This document shows positions 49,945-58,690 of a stretch of DNA of 64,000 nucleotides, piece after piece; positions within the stretch are counted from its first letter, which is position 1; every line of letters starts with the position of its first letter. The position numbers were made by a program, and so were the translations under genes. Location of the stretch: positions 47,553 through 111,552 of the forward strand of contig CAVTOX010000016.1 in assembly GCA_963736425.1 (NCBI GenBank). The letters are read 5' to 3'. This DNA is from Prado023 sp963736425 (GTDB lineage: Bacteria; Actinomycetota; Actinomycetes; S36-B12; CAIYMF01). The notes under the pieces are model-generated. The model saw only the letters and a list, made by a program, of their open reading frames with translations. It had not been told where the DNA came from and did no database searches.

Positions 49945-51953
49945 GCGCCGGAACGGCCACGGCCGGCGGGCGTCCGGGCGGTCCCGGGGGGATGGGCCCC
50001 GGTGGCCCGCCGCGTCCGGGCGGTCCCGGCCCCGGGGGTCCCGGTGGCGGTGGACCCATGGGCGGCCTGTTCGTCCAGGCCCAGAAGTCCAGCGACTTCA
50101 AGGGAACCGTCAAGCGACTGGCTCGTCGGCTGCGCCCGCAGGCCGCGCAGATCCTCGGCGTCATCGGGATGTCGGTGGTCAGCGTCGTCCTGGCGATCAT
50201 GGGACCGAAGCTCCTGGGCAACGCAACCACCCTGATCTTCGAGGGCTACATCGGCTCGAAGCTGCCCGCAGGCGTGCCGGTCAACGTCATCGTCGATGGG
50301 CTGAACGCCGAGGGGAAGACCGACCAGGCGAACATGCTGGCGTCCATGGACGTCGTCCCCGGCCAGGGGGTCGACTTCACCCAGCTCGGCCGGCTGCTCA
50401 CCTTCGTGGCACTGCTGTACCTGGTGTCGGCCCTGCTGGGCTGGGCCAGTGCCTACATCATGGCCGGGGTCACCCAGTCGACGATCTACCAGCTGCGCGA
50501 GGAGGTTGACGTCAAGATCGGGCGACTGCCGCTGCACTACTTCGACACGCACCCGCGCGGGGACCTGCTCTCCCGGGTGACCAACGACATCGACAACGTC
50601 TCCAACACCCTCCAACAGGTGCTCACGCAGCTGATCACCTCGACGCTGACCGTCATCGGCATCCTGATCATCATGTTCTGGATGTCGCCCCTGCTCGCCG
50701 TGATCTCGCTTCTGACGGTGCCGCTCTCGTTCGTGGTGACGATGCTGATCGCGAAGCGGTCGCAGAAGCAGTTCGCGTCGCAGTGGGAGTGGACCGGGTC
50801 GCTCAACGGCCACGTCGAGCAGATGTACACCGGCCACGACCTCGTGAAGGTGTTCGGCCACTCGGAGCAGGCCATCGAGGAGTTCGACGAGCTCAACGAT
50901 CGGATGTACGCCTCGAGCTTCAAGGCGCAGTTCATCTCCGGGATCATCCAGCCGACGATGATGTTCATCTCGAACCTGAACTACGTGCTCATCTCGGTGA
51001 TCGGCGGCCTGCAGGTGGCCTCCGGGGCGATGCCCCTGGGTGACGTCCAGGCCTTCATCCAGTACGCGCGGCAGTTCCAGATGCCGATCACCCAGATCGC
51101 CGCCGTGGTCAACCTCATGCAGTCCGGGGTGGCCTCGGCGGAGCGGGTCTTCGAGTTCCTCGATGCCGAGGACGAGATCGCGGATCCCGACGAGCCGGTT
51201 CGTCCGGGCGAGGTCGAGGGCCGGGTGGTCTTCGAGGACGTCGCATTCCAGTACGTGCCCGACAAGCCCCTGATCCGCGGGCTGAACCTTGCGGTGGAGC
51301 CTGGCGAGTCCTGCGCGATCGTGGGCCCGACGGGTGCCGGCAAGACCACCCTGGTCAACCTGCTCATGCGGTTCTACGACGTGGACTCCGGGCGGATCAC
51401 CCTCGACGGCCACGACATCAATGAGATGACGCGCGACGACCTGCGCGGCAGCTTCGGCATGGTCCTGCAGGACACCTGGCTGTTCGGCGGGACGATCCGG
51501 GAGAACATCGCCTACGGCGCCGACGCGACTGACGAGCAGGTGCTCGACGCGGCGCGGGCCGCCTACGTGGACCATTTCGTCCGGACGCTGACCGACGGCT
51601 ACGAGACGGTTCTCGACGACGAGGCGTCCAACGTGTCAGCGGGGGAGAAGCAGCTGATCACCATCGCGCGGGCGTTCCTGGCCGACCCGGCGATCCTGAT
51701 CCTCGACGAGGCCACGTCCTCGGTCGACACCCGCACCGAGGTCATGGTCCAGAAGGCGATGGCCAGGCTGCGCCACGGCCGCACCTCGTTCATCATCGCG
51801 CACCGCCTGAGCACCATCCGGGACGCGGACACCATCCTGGTCATGGAGGACGGTGACATCGTCGAGCACGGCAACCACCAGGAGCTCATTGCCGCAGGCG
51901 GGGCCTACGCGCGGCTCTACGAGAGCCAGTTCGCCGGGGCGATCTCGGAGTAG
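49941..51953 (+). CDS. ABC exporter half-transporter 2 (TM288-like)
   Basis: A 670-residue half-transporter. The first ~45 residues are a Gly/Pro-rich disordered tail, common in actinobacterial exporters of this class. Membrane domain residues ~70-390 has an insertion of ~60 residues between TM1 and TM2 (GYIGSKLPAGVPVNVIVDGL). ATPase: Walker A VGPTGAGKTT, signature NVSAGEKQLITIARAF, Walker B LILDEATSSVDTRTE with the catalytic Glu, H-loop IIAHRLSTI. It is the catalytic partner of the degenerate subunit upstream. The frame is intact. Confidence 0.92.
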   Translation: MSAGTATAGGRPGGPGGMGPGGPPRPGGPGPGGPGGGGPMGGLFVQAQKSSDFKGTVKRLARRLRPQAAQILGVIGMSVVSVVLAIMGPKLLGNATTLIFEGYIGSKLPAGVPVNVIVDGLNAEGKTDQANMLASMDVVPGQGVDFTQLGRLLTFVALLYLVSALLGWASAYIMAGVTQSTIYQLREEVDVKIGRLPLHYFDTHPRGDLLSRVTNDIDNVSNTLQQVLTQLITSTLTVIGILIIMFWMSPLLAVISLLTVPLSFVVTMLIAKRSQKQFASQWEWTGSLNGHVEQMYTGHDLVKVFGHSEQAIEEFDELNDRMYASSFKAQFISGIIQPTMMFISNLNYVLISVIGGLQVASGAMPLGDVQAFIQYARQFQMPITQIAAVVNLMQSGVASAERVFEFLDAEDEIADPDEPVRPGEVEGRVVFEDVAFQYVPDKPLIRGLNLAVEPGESCAIVGPTGAGKTTLVNLLMRFYDVDSGRITLDGHDINEMTRDDLRGSFGMVLQDTWLFGGTIRENIAYGADATDEQVLDAARAAYVDHFVRTLTDGYETVLDDEASNVSAGEKQLITIARAFLADPAILILDEATSSVDTRTEVMVQKAMARLRHGRTSFIIAHRLSTIRDADTILVMEDGDIVEHGNHQELIAAGGAYARLYESQFAGAISE

Positions 51954-51986
51954 GTGATCGGGTAGGTGATCGGGCACGTGCCCTCG

Positions 51987-52271
51987 TCACGGCAGGTGGA
52001 CGTGTGCCGTGCCCTTGTCCAGGTCGATCCGCGTGCGCGGCGGCGCGCCCTCGGCGTCCTCCTCGGCCATCAGCGCCTCGTGGTCGCGCTGCTCGATCTC
52101 GTGCTTCTTGGACGGGTAGAGCGCCTCCTGCAGGATGTCGAACCCCGTCGACGACATCGCTGAGCCGTGCTTCGAGCCGGGCTTGCGCTTGGCTGCAGCC
52201 AACTCGATCATGCCAAGGGCGAACAGGAGCAGCACCAGCGCGGGCAGCGTCATCGCCAGCAGGAACCCCAC
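51987..52271 (-). CDS. DUF6191 domain membrane-anchored protein
   Basis: A 94-residue protein with one N-terminal transmembrane helix (FLLAMTLPALVLLLFALGMIEL) and a short basic cytoplasmic tail containing the DUF6191 signature STGFDILQEALYPSKKHEIE. GTG 52271 has GGAGG 6 nt upstream. Function unknown. It converges on the ABC exporter and is divergent from the epimerase gene. Confidence 0.75.
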   Translation of the reverse strand: MGFLLAMTLPALVLLLFALGMIELAAAKRKPGSKHGSAMSSTGFDILQEALYPSKKHEIEQRDHEALMAEEDAEGAPPRTRIDLDKGTAHVHLP

Positions 52272-52366
52272 AGCACACCTCCGGTTCCAGTGTGGCGCGT
52301 CCTGGGTCTCAGCCGCAACGCCGCCATCCCGCGCTTGGGCCATGGCGTGCTGGCAGGATCGCCCTC

Positions 52367-53363
52367 ATGCGCATCCTCATCATCGGCGGAACCCGATTCG
52401 TCGGGCGGCACCTCGTGGCAGCCGCAATCGCCCGGGGCCACGAGGTCACGGTCATGCACCGTGGAGTGCAGTGCTCGGGCGCTCCGGGCGCCGAGCACCT
52501 GCATGCCGACCGGGACGCCGACCTGGGGGTCCTCTCCGGTCGGGAGTGGGATGCCACGGCGGACGTGTGCGCGTACTACCCGCGCCAGGTGACCTCGCTC
52601 GCCGATGCATTGGGGGAGCGGGGTGGTCGGCACGCGCTCATCTCCACGGTCTCGGTCTATGCCGACGCACCGGAACCGGGCCTGGACGAGCAGGCGCCGC
52701 TGGTCGCCCCCCTCGGCCTCGACGGGGGCGCCCCGGCCATCGACATGGCGACCTACGGTGGCCTGAAGGTGGGCTGCGAGCACGTCGCCGAGCAGCGGCA
52801 CGCCGGTCAGCTGCTGGTGATCCGCCCGACCTACATCGTGGGCCCGCTACGACCCGACCGCACGTTTCCCCTACTGGGTCGACCGGCTCGCCCGCGGTGG
52901 CACGGTCCTGTGCCCGGGGAGTCCCGACGTCCCGTTCCAGTACATCGATGCTCGGGACCTCGCAGCCTTCACGGTGGGACTGCTCGAGGCTGGCGACGAG
53001 GGGACCTTCCATGCTGTCCAGCCGTCGCCCCCGTACTCCTTCGCCGAGATGCTCGAGGAGGTTCGCGAAGCGGTTGCCCCGGACGGGACCCGCCTGGTGT
53101 GGGTGCGCTCTGCGTGGTTGGCCGAGCGCGGGGTGACCCCTGAGATGCTGCCTCTGTGGACGGGCGCCGACGACCCCGAGTTCGCCCTGGCCATGGATCC
53201 TGCGCGCGCCATCGCGGCCGGCCTGCGTGGCCGACCGCTGGGCGAGACTGCCGTGGACACGCTTGCCTGGGCGTCGGATCCGTCGTCGAGGTGGTCGACC
53301 CGAAGTTCGCTGCTGACCGCCGAGCGGGAGCAGGCCCTGCTCAGCGAGTGGGCTGCTCGATAG
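52367..53363 (+). CDS. NAD-dependent epimerase/dehydratase (isoflavone-reductase-like extended SDR), one frame break
   Basis: About 332 residues. The cofactor loop GGTRFVGRHLV is at residues 7-17, with HRG after the second strand. It has a Tyr-containing active site (TYGGLKVGCEHV) and VIRPTYIVGPYDPTARFPYW after correcting a shift near 52850. DVPFQYIDARDLAAFTV and the C-terminal LALAMDPARAIAAGLRGRPL (reads FALAMDPARA) are typical. It resembles actinobacterial epimerases and chloroplast stem-loop-binding-like proteins of unknown substrate. ATG 52367 is preceded by GGCAGGAT. Confidence 0.85.
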
Positions 53364-53430
53364 AGCCGCCGCCCGGGGCTGCCCCGGAAGTTAGGCGAAC
53401 CTGCTCGATCGGGCGGTTTCCCGCACCGAG

Positions 53431-53436
53431 TAGGCT
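53431..53436 (+). promoter_or_regulatory. -10 box before the copper lipoprotein gene
   Basis: TAGGCT lies directly upstream of the CsoR-like palindrome, which would then cover the transcription start. Confidence 0.4.
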
Positions 53437-53444
53437 GTCCCCCA

Positions 53445-53459
53445 CACCCCTGGGGGTAT
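53445..53459. promoter_or_regulatory. CsoR-like operator upstream of the PCu(A)C gene
   Basis: CACCCCTGGGGGTAT resembles the csoR operator at 43060 (TACCCCTAGGGGGTA). It lies 26 bp before the ATG of a copper chaperone gene, suggesting copper-induced expression. Confidence 0.6.
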
Positions 53460-53484
53460 CTGTCACGATGAGGGAGACTGCGCC

Positions 53485-54045
53485 ATGCCTGACCATCGCC
53501 TCCTCTCGGTCACAGCAGCGGCCGTCCTGATGCTGGGCCTGCTGTCGGCCTGCGCCTCCTCGGAGGACACCGCCGCTGAAGCGACCGACACCGCGTCCGC
53601 CGCCGCCAGCGGGTGTGCGCTGACGATGGCCGACCCGTGGGTGAAGGCCCAGGACAAGGACATGACCGGAGCGTTCGGCGTGTTCAGCAACCCGAGCGAT
53701 GCCGACATCACGATCACCGCGGCCTCGAGCCCGTCGGCCGGGATGATGGAGATCCACGAGGTGGTCGACAAGGACGGCGCCATGGTGATGCAGCCCAAGG
53801 AGGGTGGCCTGGTCGTGCCGGCTGGTGGTACGGCTGAGCTCAAGCCGGGCAGCGACCACCTGATGCTGATGAAGCTGCCCGCCCCGATCGAGGCCGGCGA
53901 CGAGGTCGAGATCACAGTCACCTGCGACACCGGTGGCTCCGTGACGTGGATGAGCGTTGCCAAGCCGTTCGAGGGTGGTGCCGAGTCGTACGTGCCCGCG
54001 GAGGGCGCGATGGACTCCATGTCACCCAGTCCGGCGGAGAGCTGA
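53485..54045 (+). CDS. Copper chaperone PCu(A)C lipoprotein
   Basis: A 186-residue exported lipoprotein: signal segment AAAVLMLGLLSAC with the lipobox LSAC. The PCu(A)C domain delivers Cu(I) to cytochrome oxidase or other extracytoplasmic cuproenzymes. Ligands of the H(M)x10Mx21HxM motif are visible as GMMEIHE, AMVMQ and SDHLMLMK. ATG 53485 has GAGGGAG 8 nt upstream. It is followed after 9 bp by the DyP peroxidase gene, so the two form an operon under the CsoR-like site. Confidence 0.92.
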   Translation: MPDHRLLSVTAAAVLMLGLLSACASSEDTAAEATDTASAAASGCALTMADPWVKAQDKDMTGAFGVFSNPSDADITITAASSPSAGMMEIHEVVDKDGAMVMQPKEGGLVVPAGGTAELKPGSDHLMLMKLPAPIEAGDEVEITVTCDTGGSVTWMSVAKPFEGGAESYVPAEGAMDSMSPSPAES

Positions 54046-54054
54046 CCGACGCGG

Positions 54055-55334
54055 ATGGTCCCCGACCCGCAGCCTGAGCAGCCCCCGACTGGGGTGACCC
54101 GTCGGGGGCTGCTCGGCGCCCTGGGCCTCGGGGTGGGGGGCCTGGCCGTGGGCGCCGCTGCCGGGTACGCGGTCGCGTCCGAGCCGGATTCGCCCGCGGG
54201 TGGCTCAGAGGGCGCCGCACCTGAGATCGGCACCGTGCCCGACCCCGGGTAGCACGGTCGAGCCGTTCCACGGCATCCACCAGGCCGGGGTCGAGACCCC
54301 GCTGCAGGCCACCGCGACCTTCGTCGCCCTGGACCTGAAGGACGAGGTCGACCGCGAGGCCCTCGTCCGGCTGATGCGCCTGCTCACCGACGACGTCGAA
54401 CGGCTGTCCGAGGGTCGGCCCGCGCTGGCCGATCCGCAGCCCGAGCTCGCAGGTCGTGCCCGCACGGCTGACCGTCACGGTCGGCTACGGGATGGGGCTT
54501 CTGGAGGCGGCTGGGCTGGCTGACCAGGCGCCGGCCTGGCTCGCCACGGGGCTTCCCTCCTTCTCGATCGACAAGCTCCAGGATCGCTGGACGGGGGGCG
54601 ACCTGCTGCTCCAGGTCGCGGCCGAGGATCCGGTCACGGTCTCGCACGCGGTGCGCGTGCTGCTCAACGATGCCGGCCCATTCGCGACCGTCCGGTGGGT
54701 CCAGACCGGGTTCCATCGCCCGGCGAACACCGCACCCGCGGGCATCACTGGCCGCAACCTGTTCGGCCAGGTGGACGGAACGGTGAACCCGAAGCCCGGC
54801 AGCGACGACTTCGCCGACGTTGTCTGGGTGGCTCCCGACGCCTCGACGCCGACGTGGCTCGTGGGCGGCTCGTCGGCCGTGGTGCGCCGGGTCGCGATGA
54901 ACCTGAAGGTCTGGGGCGGGGTGGACTCCCGGAGCAAGGAGCAGTCGATCGGCAGGCGGCTGTCCGACGGCGCACCGCTGACCGGCGGCACCGAGTTCAC
55001 CGCACCGGACTACGAGGCCGTCGACGAGAACGGGTTCCTCGTGATCCCGCCAACCGCGCACATGCGGCTGGCGCACGCCACAGCCCCTAGCGAGCGGATC
55101 CTGCGCCGGCCGTACAACTACGACGACGGCATCGCTGCCGACGGCTCGGCCGACGCCGGGCTCATCTTCGTCGCGTACCAGGCCGATCCGGCCGAGCAGT
55201 TCGTGCCGATCCAGAAGCGGCTGGCCAAGTCCGACGTCCTGAACATCTGGACCACTCCCATCGGGTCGGCGCTGTTCGCGATCCCGGGCGGCGTCCAACC
55301 CGGCGAGTACATCGGCCAGGCCCTGCTCGGCTGA
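54055..55334 (+). CDS. Tat-exported DyP-type heme peroxidase, two frame breaks
   Basis: Dye-decolourising peroxidase of about 426 residues. The twin-arginine signal is TRRGLLGALGLGVGG; the DyP motif GxxDG is FGQVDGTVN; the proximal His lies in AHMRLAHAT; the distal Arg and RRPYNYDDG block (ILRRPYNYDDG) follows. LFVAYQADPAEQF (reads IFVAYQAD) is typical. Frame breaks near 54245 and 54455. In Streptomyces a DyP (DtpA) is linked to Cu delivery by ECuC/Sco, so the pairing here with PCu(A)C fits a copper-dependent extracellular oxidation pathway. EfeB-type iron release is an alternative. Confidence 0.88.
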
Positions 55335-55363
55335 GGCCGCTCGCTCAGGGCCGCCCCCAGTTC

Positions 55364-55433
55364 GTCCGGATCTCGGCGCATCGTCGCTCGGAGATCCGGA
55401 CCAACCACGGATCGGTCCGCGCGAAAGCGGACC
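55364..55433. terminator. Two stacked hairpins between convergent genes
   Basis: GTCCGGATCTC (55364-55374) pairs with GAGATCCGGAC (55391-55401), an 11-bp perfect stem with a 16-nt loop. GGTCCGC (55414-55420) pairs with GCGGACC (55427-55433) around GCGAAA. Position between the DyP and VanW stops suits a bidirectional terminator, but CGGACCAAC occurs in both, so it may instead be a repeat element. Confidence 0.55.
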
Positions 55434-55480
55434 AACAGGCGGGAGGTGTCGGACCGGCCGGAGGGACGCTTGTGGGTGGG

Positions 55481-56329
55481 TCAGCTGATCTGGTCCTCGT
55501 CGACCGGGTAGCCGACCCGGCAGTGATTGGCGAACAGCTCGACCTCCGACACGGGATCGGTCCCCACGCCGGCGCGAGGCCCATCGCCGATCGGGTACCC
55601 GAGTCGCACGATCCGGTTGTCGCGGAACACCTCACCGCCTTCACGCACGAACCGATGGTCGCGCTCCACCACCTCGTAGCGCACGTTCGGCGGCTGCGCC
55701 GCGCGGAGCTCGCCCACCAGCTGGGTGTCGGTGAGGCGCAGGCGGAACTGGTGGTCGATCGCGGTCCCGTTGGTGACCTTCAGGTCGAAGATCCCGTCCA
55801 GCAGGGTCGCACCGGTCCCGAACGGCACGCGCCGCTCGCTGTCAGGGAACGGGTCGAAGGAGTGCCGGTGGCGCTCGACCACCGTGAGTTCGCTGTGCAG
55901 CGTCAGCCAGTGGAGCATGTTGCTGATCTGGCAGAGCCCGCCGCCGACCCCGGACGCCGCCGCGCCGTCGCGCAGCACCAGCCCGTCGGTGTAGCCGCCG
56001 CGCTCGGTGGCCCGGCCCACCAGCCGCCAGAACGAGAACGTCTCGCCCGGGGACATGAGCACGCCGTCGATGCGGCCGGCGGCCAGCCGGAGGTTCGTGA
56101 CCTTGTTGCGCTGCAGTTGCGGGTCCACGCCCTGCAGGTCGCGCTCCAGGATCGAGGAGTGCTCGGCGATCAGCCAGGGAAGGTCGGCTGCAGACCGTAC
56201 GGCCGCGTAGCGGTACCCGGCGCGTGCGTCCTGGGCACGCTTGGTCAGGCGCCGTTGCGCCATCCTCGCCGGGATCAGGGCAGGGAAGCGCTGGGTCACG
56301 CGGCGACGCTGCGTGGGTGGAGCGGTCAT
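55481..56329 (-). CDS. VanW family protein
   Basis: A 282-residue protein with the VanW domain: SWRLVGRATERGGYTDGLVL (reads FWRLVGRATERGG), DGAAASGVGGGLCQISNMLH and HRHSFDPFPDSERRVPFG. No signal peptide is visible. VanW is a domain of unknown function found with cell-wall binding domains; its role in vancomycin resistance clusters is accessory. The frame is intact. It lies 20 bp upstream of the end of the TerC gene on the same strand. Confidence 0.9.
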   Translation of the reverse strand: MTAPPTQRRRVTQRFPALIPARMAQRRLTKRAQDARAGYRYAAVRSAADLPWLIAEHSSILERDLQGVDPQLQRNKVTNLRLAAGRIDGVLMSPGETFSFWRLVGRATERGGYTDGLVLRDGAAASGVGGGLCQISNMLHWLTLHSELTVVERHRHSFDPFPDSERRVPFGTGATLLDGIFDLKVTNGTAIDHQFRLRLTDTQLVGELRAAQPPNVRYEVVERDHRFVREGGEVFRDNRIVRLGYPIGDGPRAGVGTDPVSEVELFANHCRVGYPVDEDQIS

Positions 56330-56349
56330 GTGGCGCCTCCCGGGACGGC

Positions 56350-57378
56350 TCAGACTCCGGGGCCGTCCTTGTCGACGTTGTCGGTGAACGAACCCGCATG
56401 CGCCCGCTTGGACGGGTCGCGGCGCACCGCGATGAGGCTGGCGACAGTGGTCACGGTCAGGACGATCACGATGACCGCCAGCGAGAACGTGATCGTCATC
56501 TCGGGCACCTGCGGCCAGATCCCGTGCGCCCAGTGCAGTGCGAGCTTGAACCCGATGAAGATCAGGATGAACGCCAGCCCGGACGACAGGTAGATCAACC
56601 GGTCGAGCAGGCCGTCCACGAGGAAGAACAGGGCGCGCAGCCCGAGGAGGGCGAACGCGTTCGCGACGAACACGATGTAGGGCTCGTCGGTCACGCCGTA
56701 CACGGCGGGGATCGAGTCCAGCGCGAACAGGATGTCGGTGGAGGCGATGGCGACGAACGCGATGAACAGCGGCGTGGCCATCCGGACGCCGTTCTCGCGG
56801 ACGAAGAAGTGCCCCTCGCGGTAGTCCTCAGTGACCGGGATGCGCCGCTTGGTGAACCGCACCAGGGCGTTGTCCTCGATGTCGGGATCCTCGTCGCGGT
56901 GCTGGAACAGCTTGATCCCGGTGAAGATCAGGATCGCGCCGAAGATCAGGAACATGAACGAGAAGTAGGCCAGGAGGGTGGCGCCGATCGCGATGAAGAT
57001 CGCGCGAAGGACCAGCGCCAGCGCGATGCCCAGCGTGAGCAGCTTGTGCCGGTGCTCGGCCGGGACGGCGAACGAGGACATGATGATCACGAACACGAAC
57101 AGGTTGTCGATCGACAGGGTCTTCTCGACGATGTACCCGGCGAAGTACTCCGCCCCGTAGGGCGACCCGGCCCACGCCCCGAACACGAGGCCGAAGACGA
57201 TCGCCACCGAGATGTAGAAGACCGACCATCCGGCCGCCTCCTTGAACCCGACGGCGTGCGGGTTGCGGCCGCTGATCACCAGGTCGAACGTGAACAGGGC
57301 CACGATCACGCCCAGCGTCAGCGCCCAGACCTCCCACGGGATGCTCAGGGAGGGGCCGTCCCCCGACGACTTCGGCAA
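56350..57378 (-). CDS. TerC/Alx-family integral membrane protein
   Basis: A 342-residue protein with nine hydrophobic segments. Conserved acidic transmembrane motifs are EKTLSIDNLFVFVIIMSSF and ASTDILFALDSIPAVYG, where the Asp residues bind the ion in the Alx/TerC group; YFAGYIVEKTLS is also typical. Members export manganese or protect during metal and tellurite stress. Listed start TTG 57378 is uncertain: GTG 57409 has a TACGCT box 7 nt upstream, but using it needs a one-base correction. No yybP-ykoY riboswitch was recognised upstream. Confidence 0.88.
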   Translation of the reverse strand: MPKSSGDGPSLSIPWEVWALTLGVIVALFTFDLVISGRNPHAVGFKEAAGWSVFYISVAIVFGLVFGAWAGSPYGAEYFAGYIVEKTLSIDNLFVFVIIMSSFAVPAEHRHKLLTLGIALALVLRAIFIAIGATLLAYFSFMFLIFGAILIFTGIKLFQHRDEDPDIEDNALVRFTKRRIPVTEDYREGHFFVRENGVRMATPLFIAFVAIASTDILFALDSIPAVYGVTDEPYIVFVANAFALLGLRALFFLVDGLLDRLIYLSSGLAFILIFIGFKLALHWAHGIWPQVPEMTITFSLAVIVIVLTVTTVASLIAVRRDPSKRAHAGSFTDNVDKDGPGV

Positions 57379-57510
57379 GGCGGACAGCGGCAGAGGCGAG
57401 TGAGGGCACGGGGTCCAGCGTAATGACGATCCGCGCCCCCGGCAGCCGAACGGCCCGATGCCGCGCCCACGAGCACCCGCGCGCGCCTCCGTCCGGCGCC
57501 CATTCCCACG

Positions 57511-57576
57511 ATCTGCTCCCGATTCGACGATCCGCTCCCGTTCGGATGGGAGCAGATCGTGAGGACGGGAGCAGAT
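57511..57576. repeat. Four ATCTGCTCCC units in alternating orientation
   Basis: Units ATCTGCTCCC (57511-57520), ATCCGCTCCC (57530-57539), and inverted GGGAGCAGAT at 57548-57557 and 57567-57576. The first and third units extend into a 13-bp perfect inverted repeat (ACGATCTGCTCCC / GGGAGCAGATCGT). Lies between the G1PDH stop and the TerC start. Confidence 0.65.
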
Positions 57577-57627
57577 TCGAAGTGAGGTGGCCGGTGCGGC
57601 CGGCGGACCTCCGCCGGGTGGCCGCGA

Positions 57628-58690
57628 TCAGGCCAGCAGGCCGTCCCAGACCGGGCAGTCGGTGACGAACTCGACCAGCCTCTCCACGTTGCCCTTCGGG
57701 GCTCAGGATCGTGAAGTAGTCGTCCTTGATCGTGGGGGCGAGCCGGATCGACTCGACGAACGCTGCCCGGTCCAGCGGGTTCTCCTTGACGAAGTGCATG
57801 AAGCCGGTCTCGGCCAGCACCGACATGACGTCCTCGAGCCGCGGGTGCTCCTGCAGCCACATGGTGGCGATCGAGGCCAGCCCGACCTGCAGGCCGTGCA
57901 TGCTCGGGCGCGCCGCCACCTTGTCGTAGGCGTGCGAGATCAGGTGCTCGCTGCCCGAGGCCGGTCGCGAGGAGCCCGAGACCTCCATCGCCACGCCGCT
58001 CATCACCAGGGCTCCGGCCATCAGCTTGATGAAGTCCAGGTCGCCGATCGACTTGTTGGGGTAGTTGACGAAGTTCTCGACGCTCTGCAGGGCGATCAGC
58101 ACGGCGAAGTCGTTGACCTGCTCGCCGGTCTCCCAGTACGCCAGCTTCCAGTCGTGCACCGCCGAGTACTTGCTCAGCAGGTCGCCGACCCCCGAGAACG
58201 TGAACCGCGGCGGTGACTTGGCGATCACTGCGGTGTCCAGCACCACCCCGAACGGGATGTTCGCCGGGCAGCTCGTGCGCTTGCCGCCCACCTTCAGGCT
58301 CGCGCCGGGGGAGGCGAACCCGTCGTTGCTCAGCGCAGTGGGCACGGCGATGACGGGCTTGTGGGCCAGGAAGCCGGCGTACTTGGCGTAGTCGATGGCC
58401 ATGCCGCCGCCCACGGCCACGATCGCGTCGGTGTTGCGGGGCAGGGCGAAGGCGCTGCTGACCACGGCCTCGATGTCGTTGGTGACGACGGTCTCGGTGT
58501 AGCGGGTCTTGATCTCCGAGCTGTCCAGCGAGATCTCGACGGTCTGGCCGAGCAGGTCGCCCATGCCCTCGCCGTAGAACAGGGCGATCGAGTTGAAGTC
58601 GTTGCGGCGCAGGTACTTGCCCAGCTTGTAGACGGTGTTCGGCTTGACCCGCAGGAGGGTGGGGATCTGGATCGCGGTCGAGGTGGTCAC
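57628..58690 (-). CDS. sn-Glycerol-1-phosphate dehydrogenase (AraM/EgsA-like), one frame break
   Basis: About 354 residues. Reduces dihydroxyacetone phosphate to sn-glycerol-1-phosphate, the archaeal-type backbone stereoisomer. NAD motif VAVGGGMAIDYAKYAGF and VPTALSNDGFASPGASL. Metal ligands of this family are seen as Asp in SGVGDLLSKYSAVHD, His in GSEHLISHAYD and His in SMHGLQVGLAS. A shift near 57695 precedes the corrected end VEFVTDCPVWDGLLA. GTG 58690 overlaps the upstream HAD gene (GTGA). A B. subtilis ara-operon counterpart, AraM, is likewise next to a HAD-IIA phosphatase, AraL. Another iron/zinc alcohol dehydrogenase is possible but less likely. Confidence 0.82.

Noticed and set aside
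53485..53611. Possible separate small ORF within the PCu(A)C signal region
   Set aside because: It is the lipoprotein signal and linker of the copper chaperone; the lipobox and downstream domain are in the same frame.
57379..57500. Possible yybP-ykoY manganese riboswitch before the TerC gene
   Set aside because: TerC genes often have one, but the conserved loop sequences were not found and the gap is taken up by the inverted-unit repeat.
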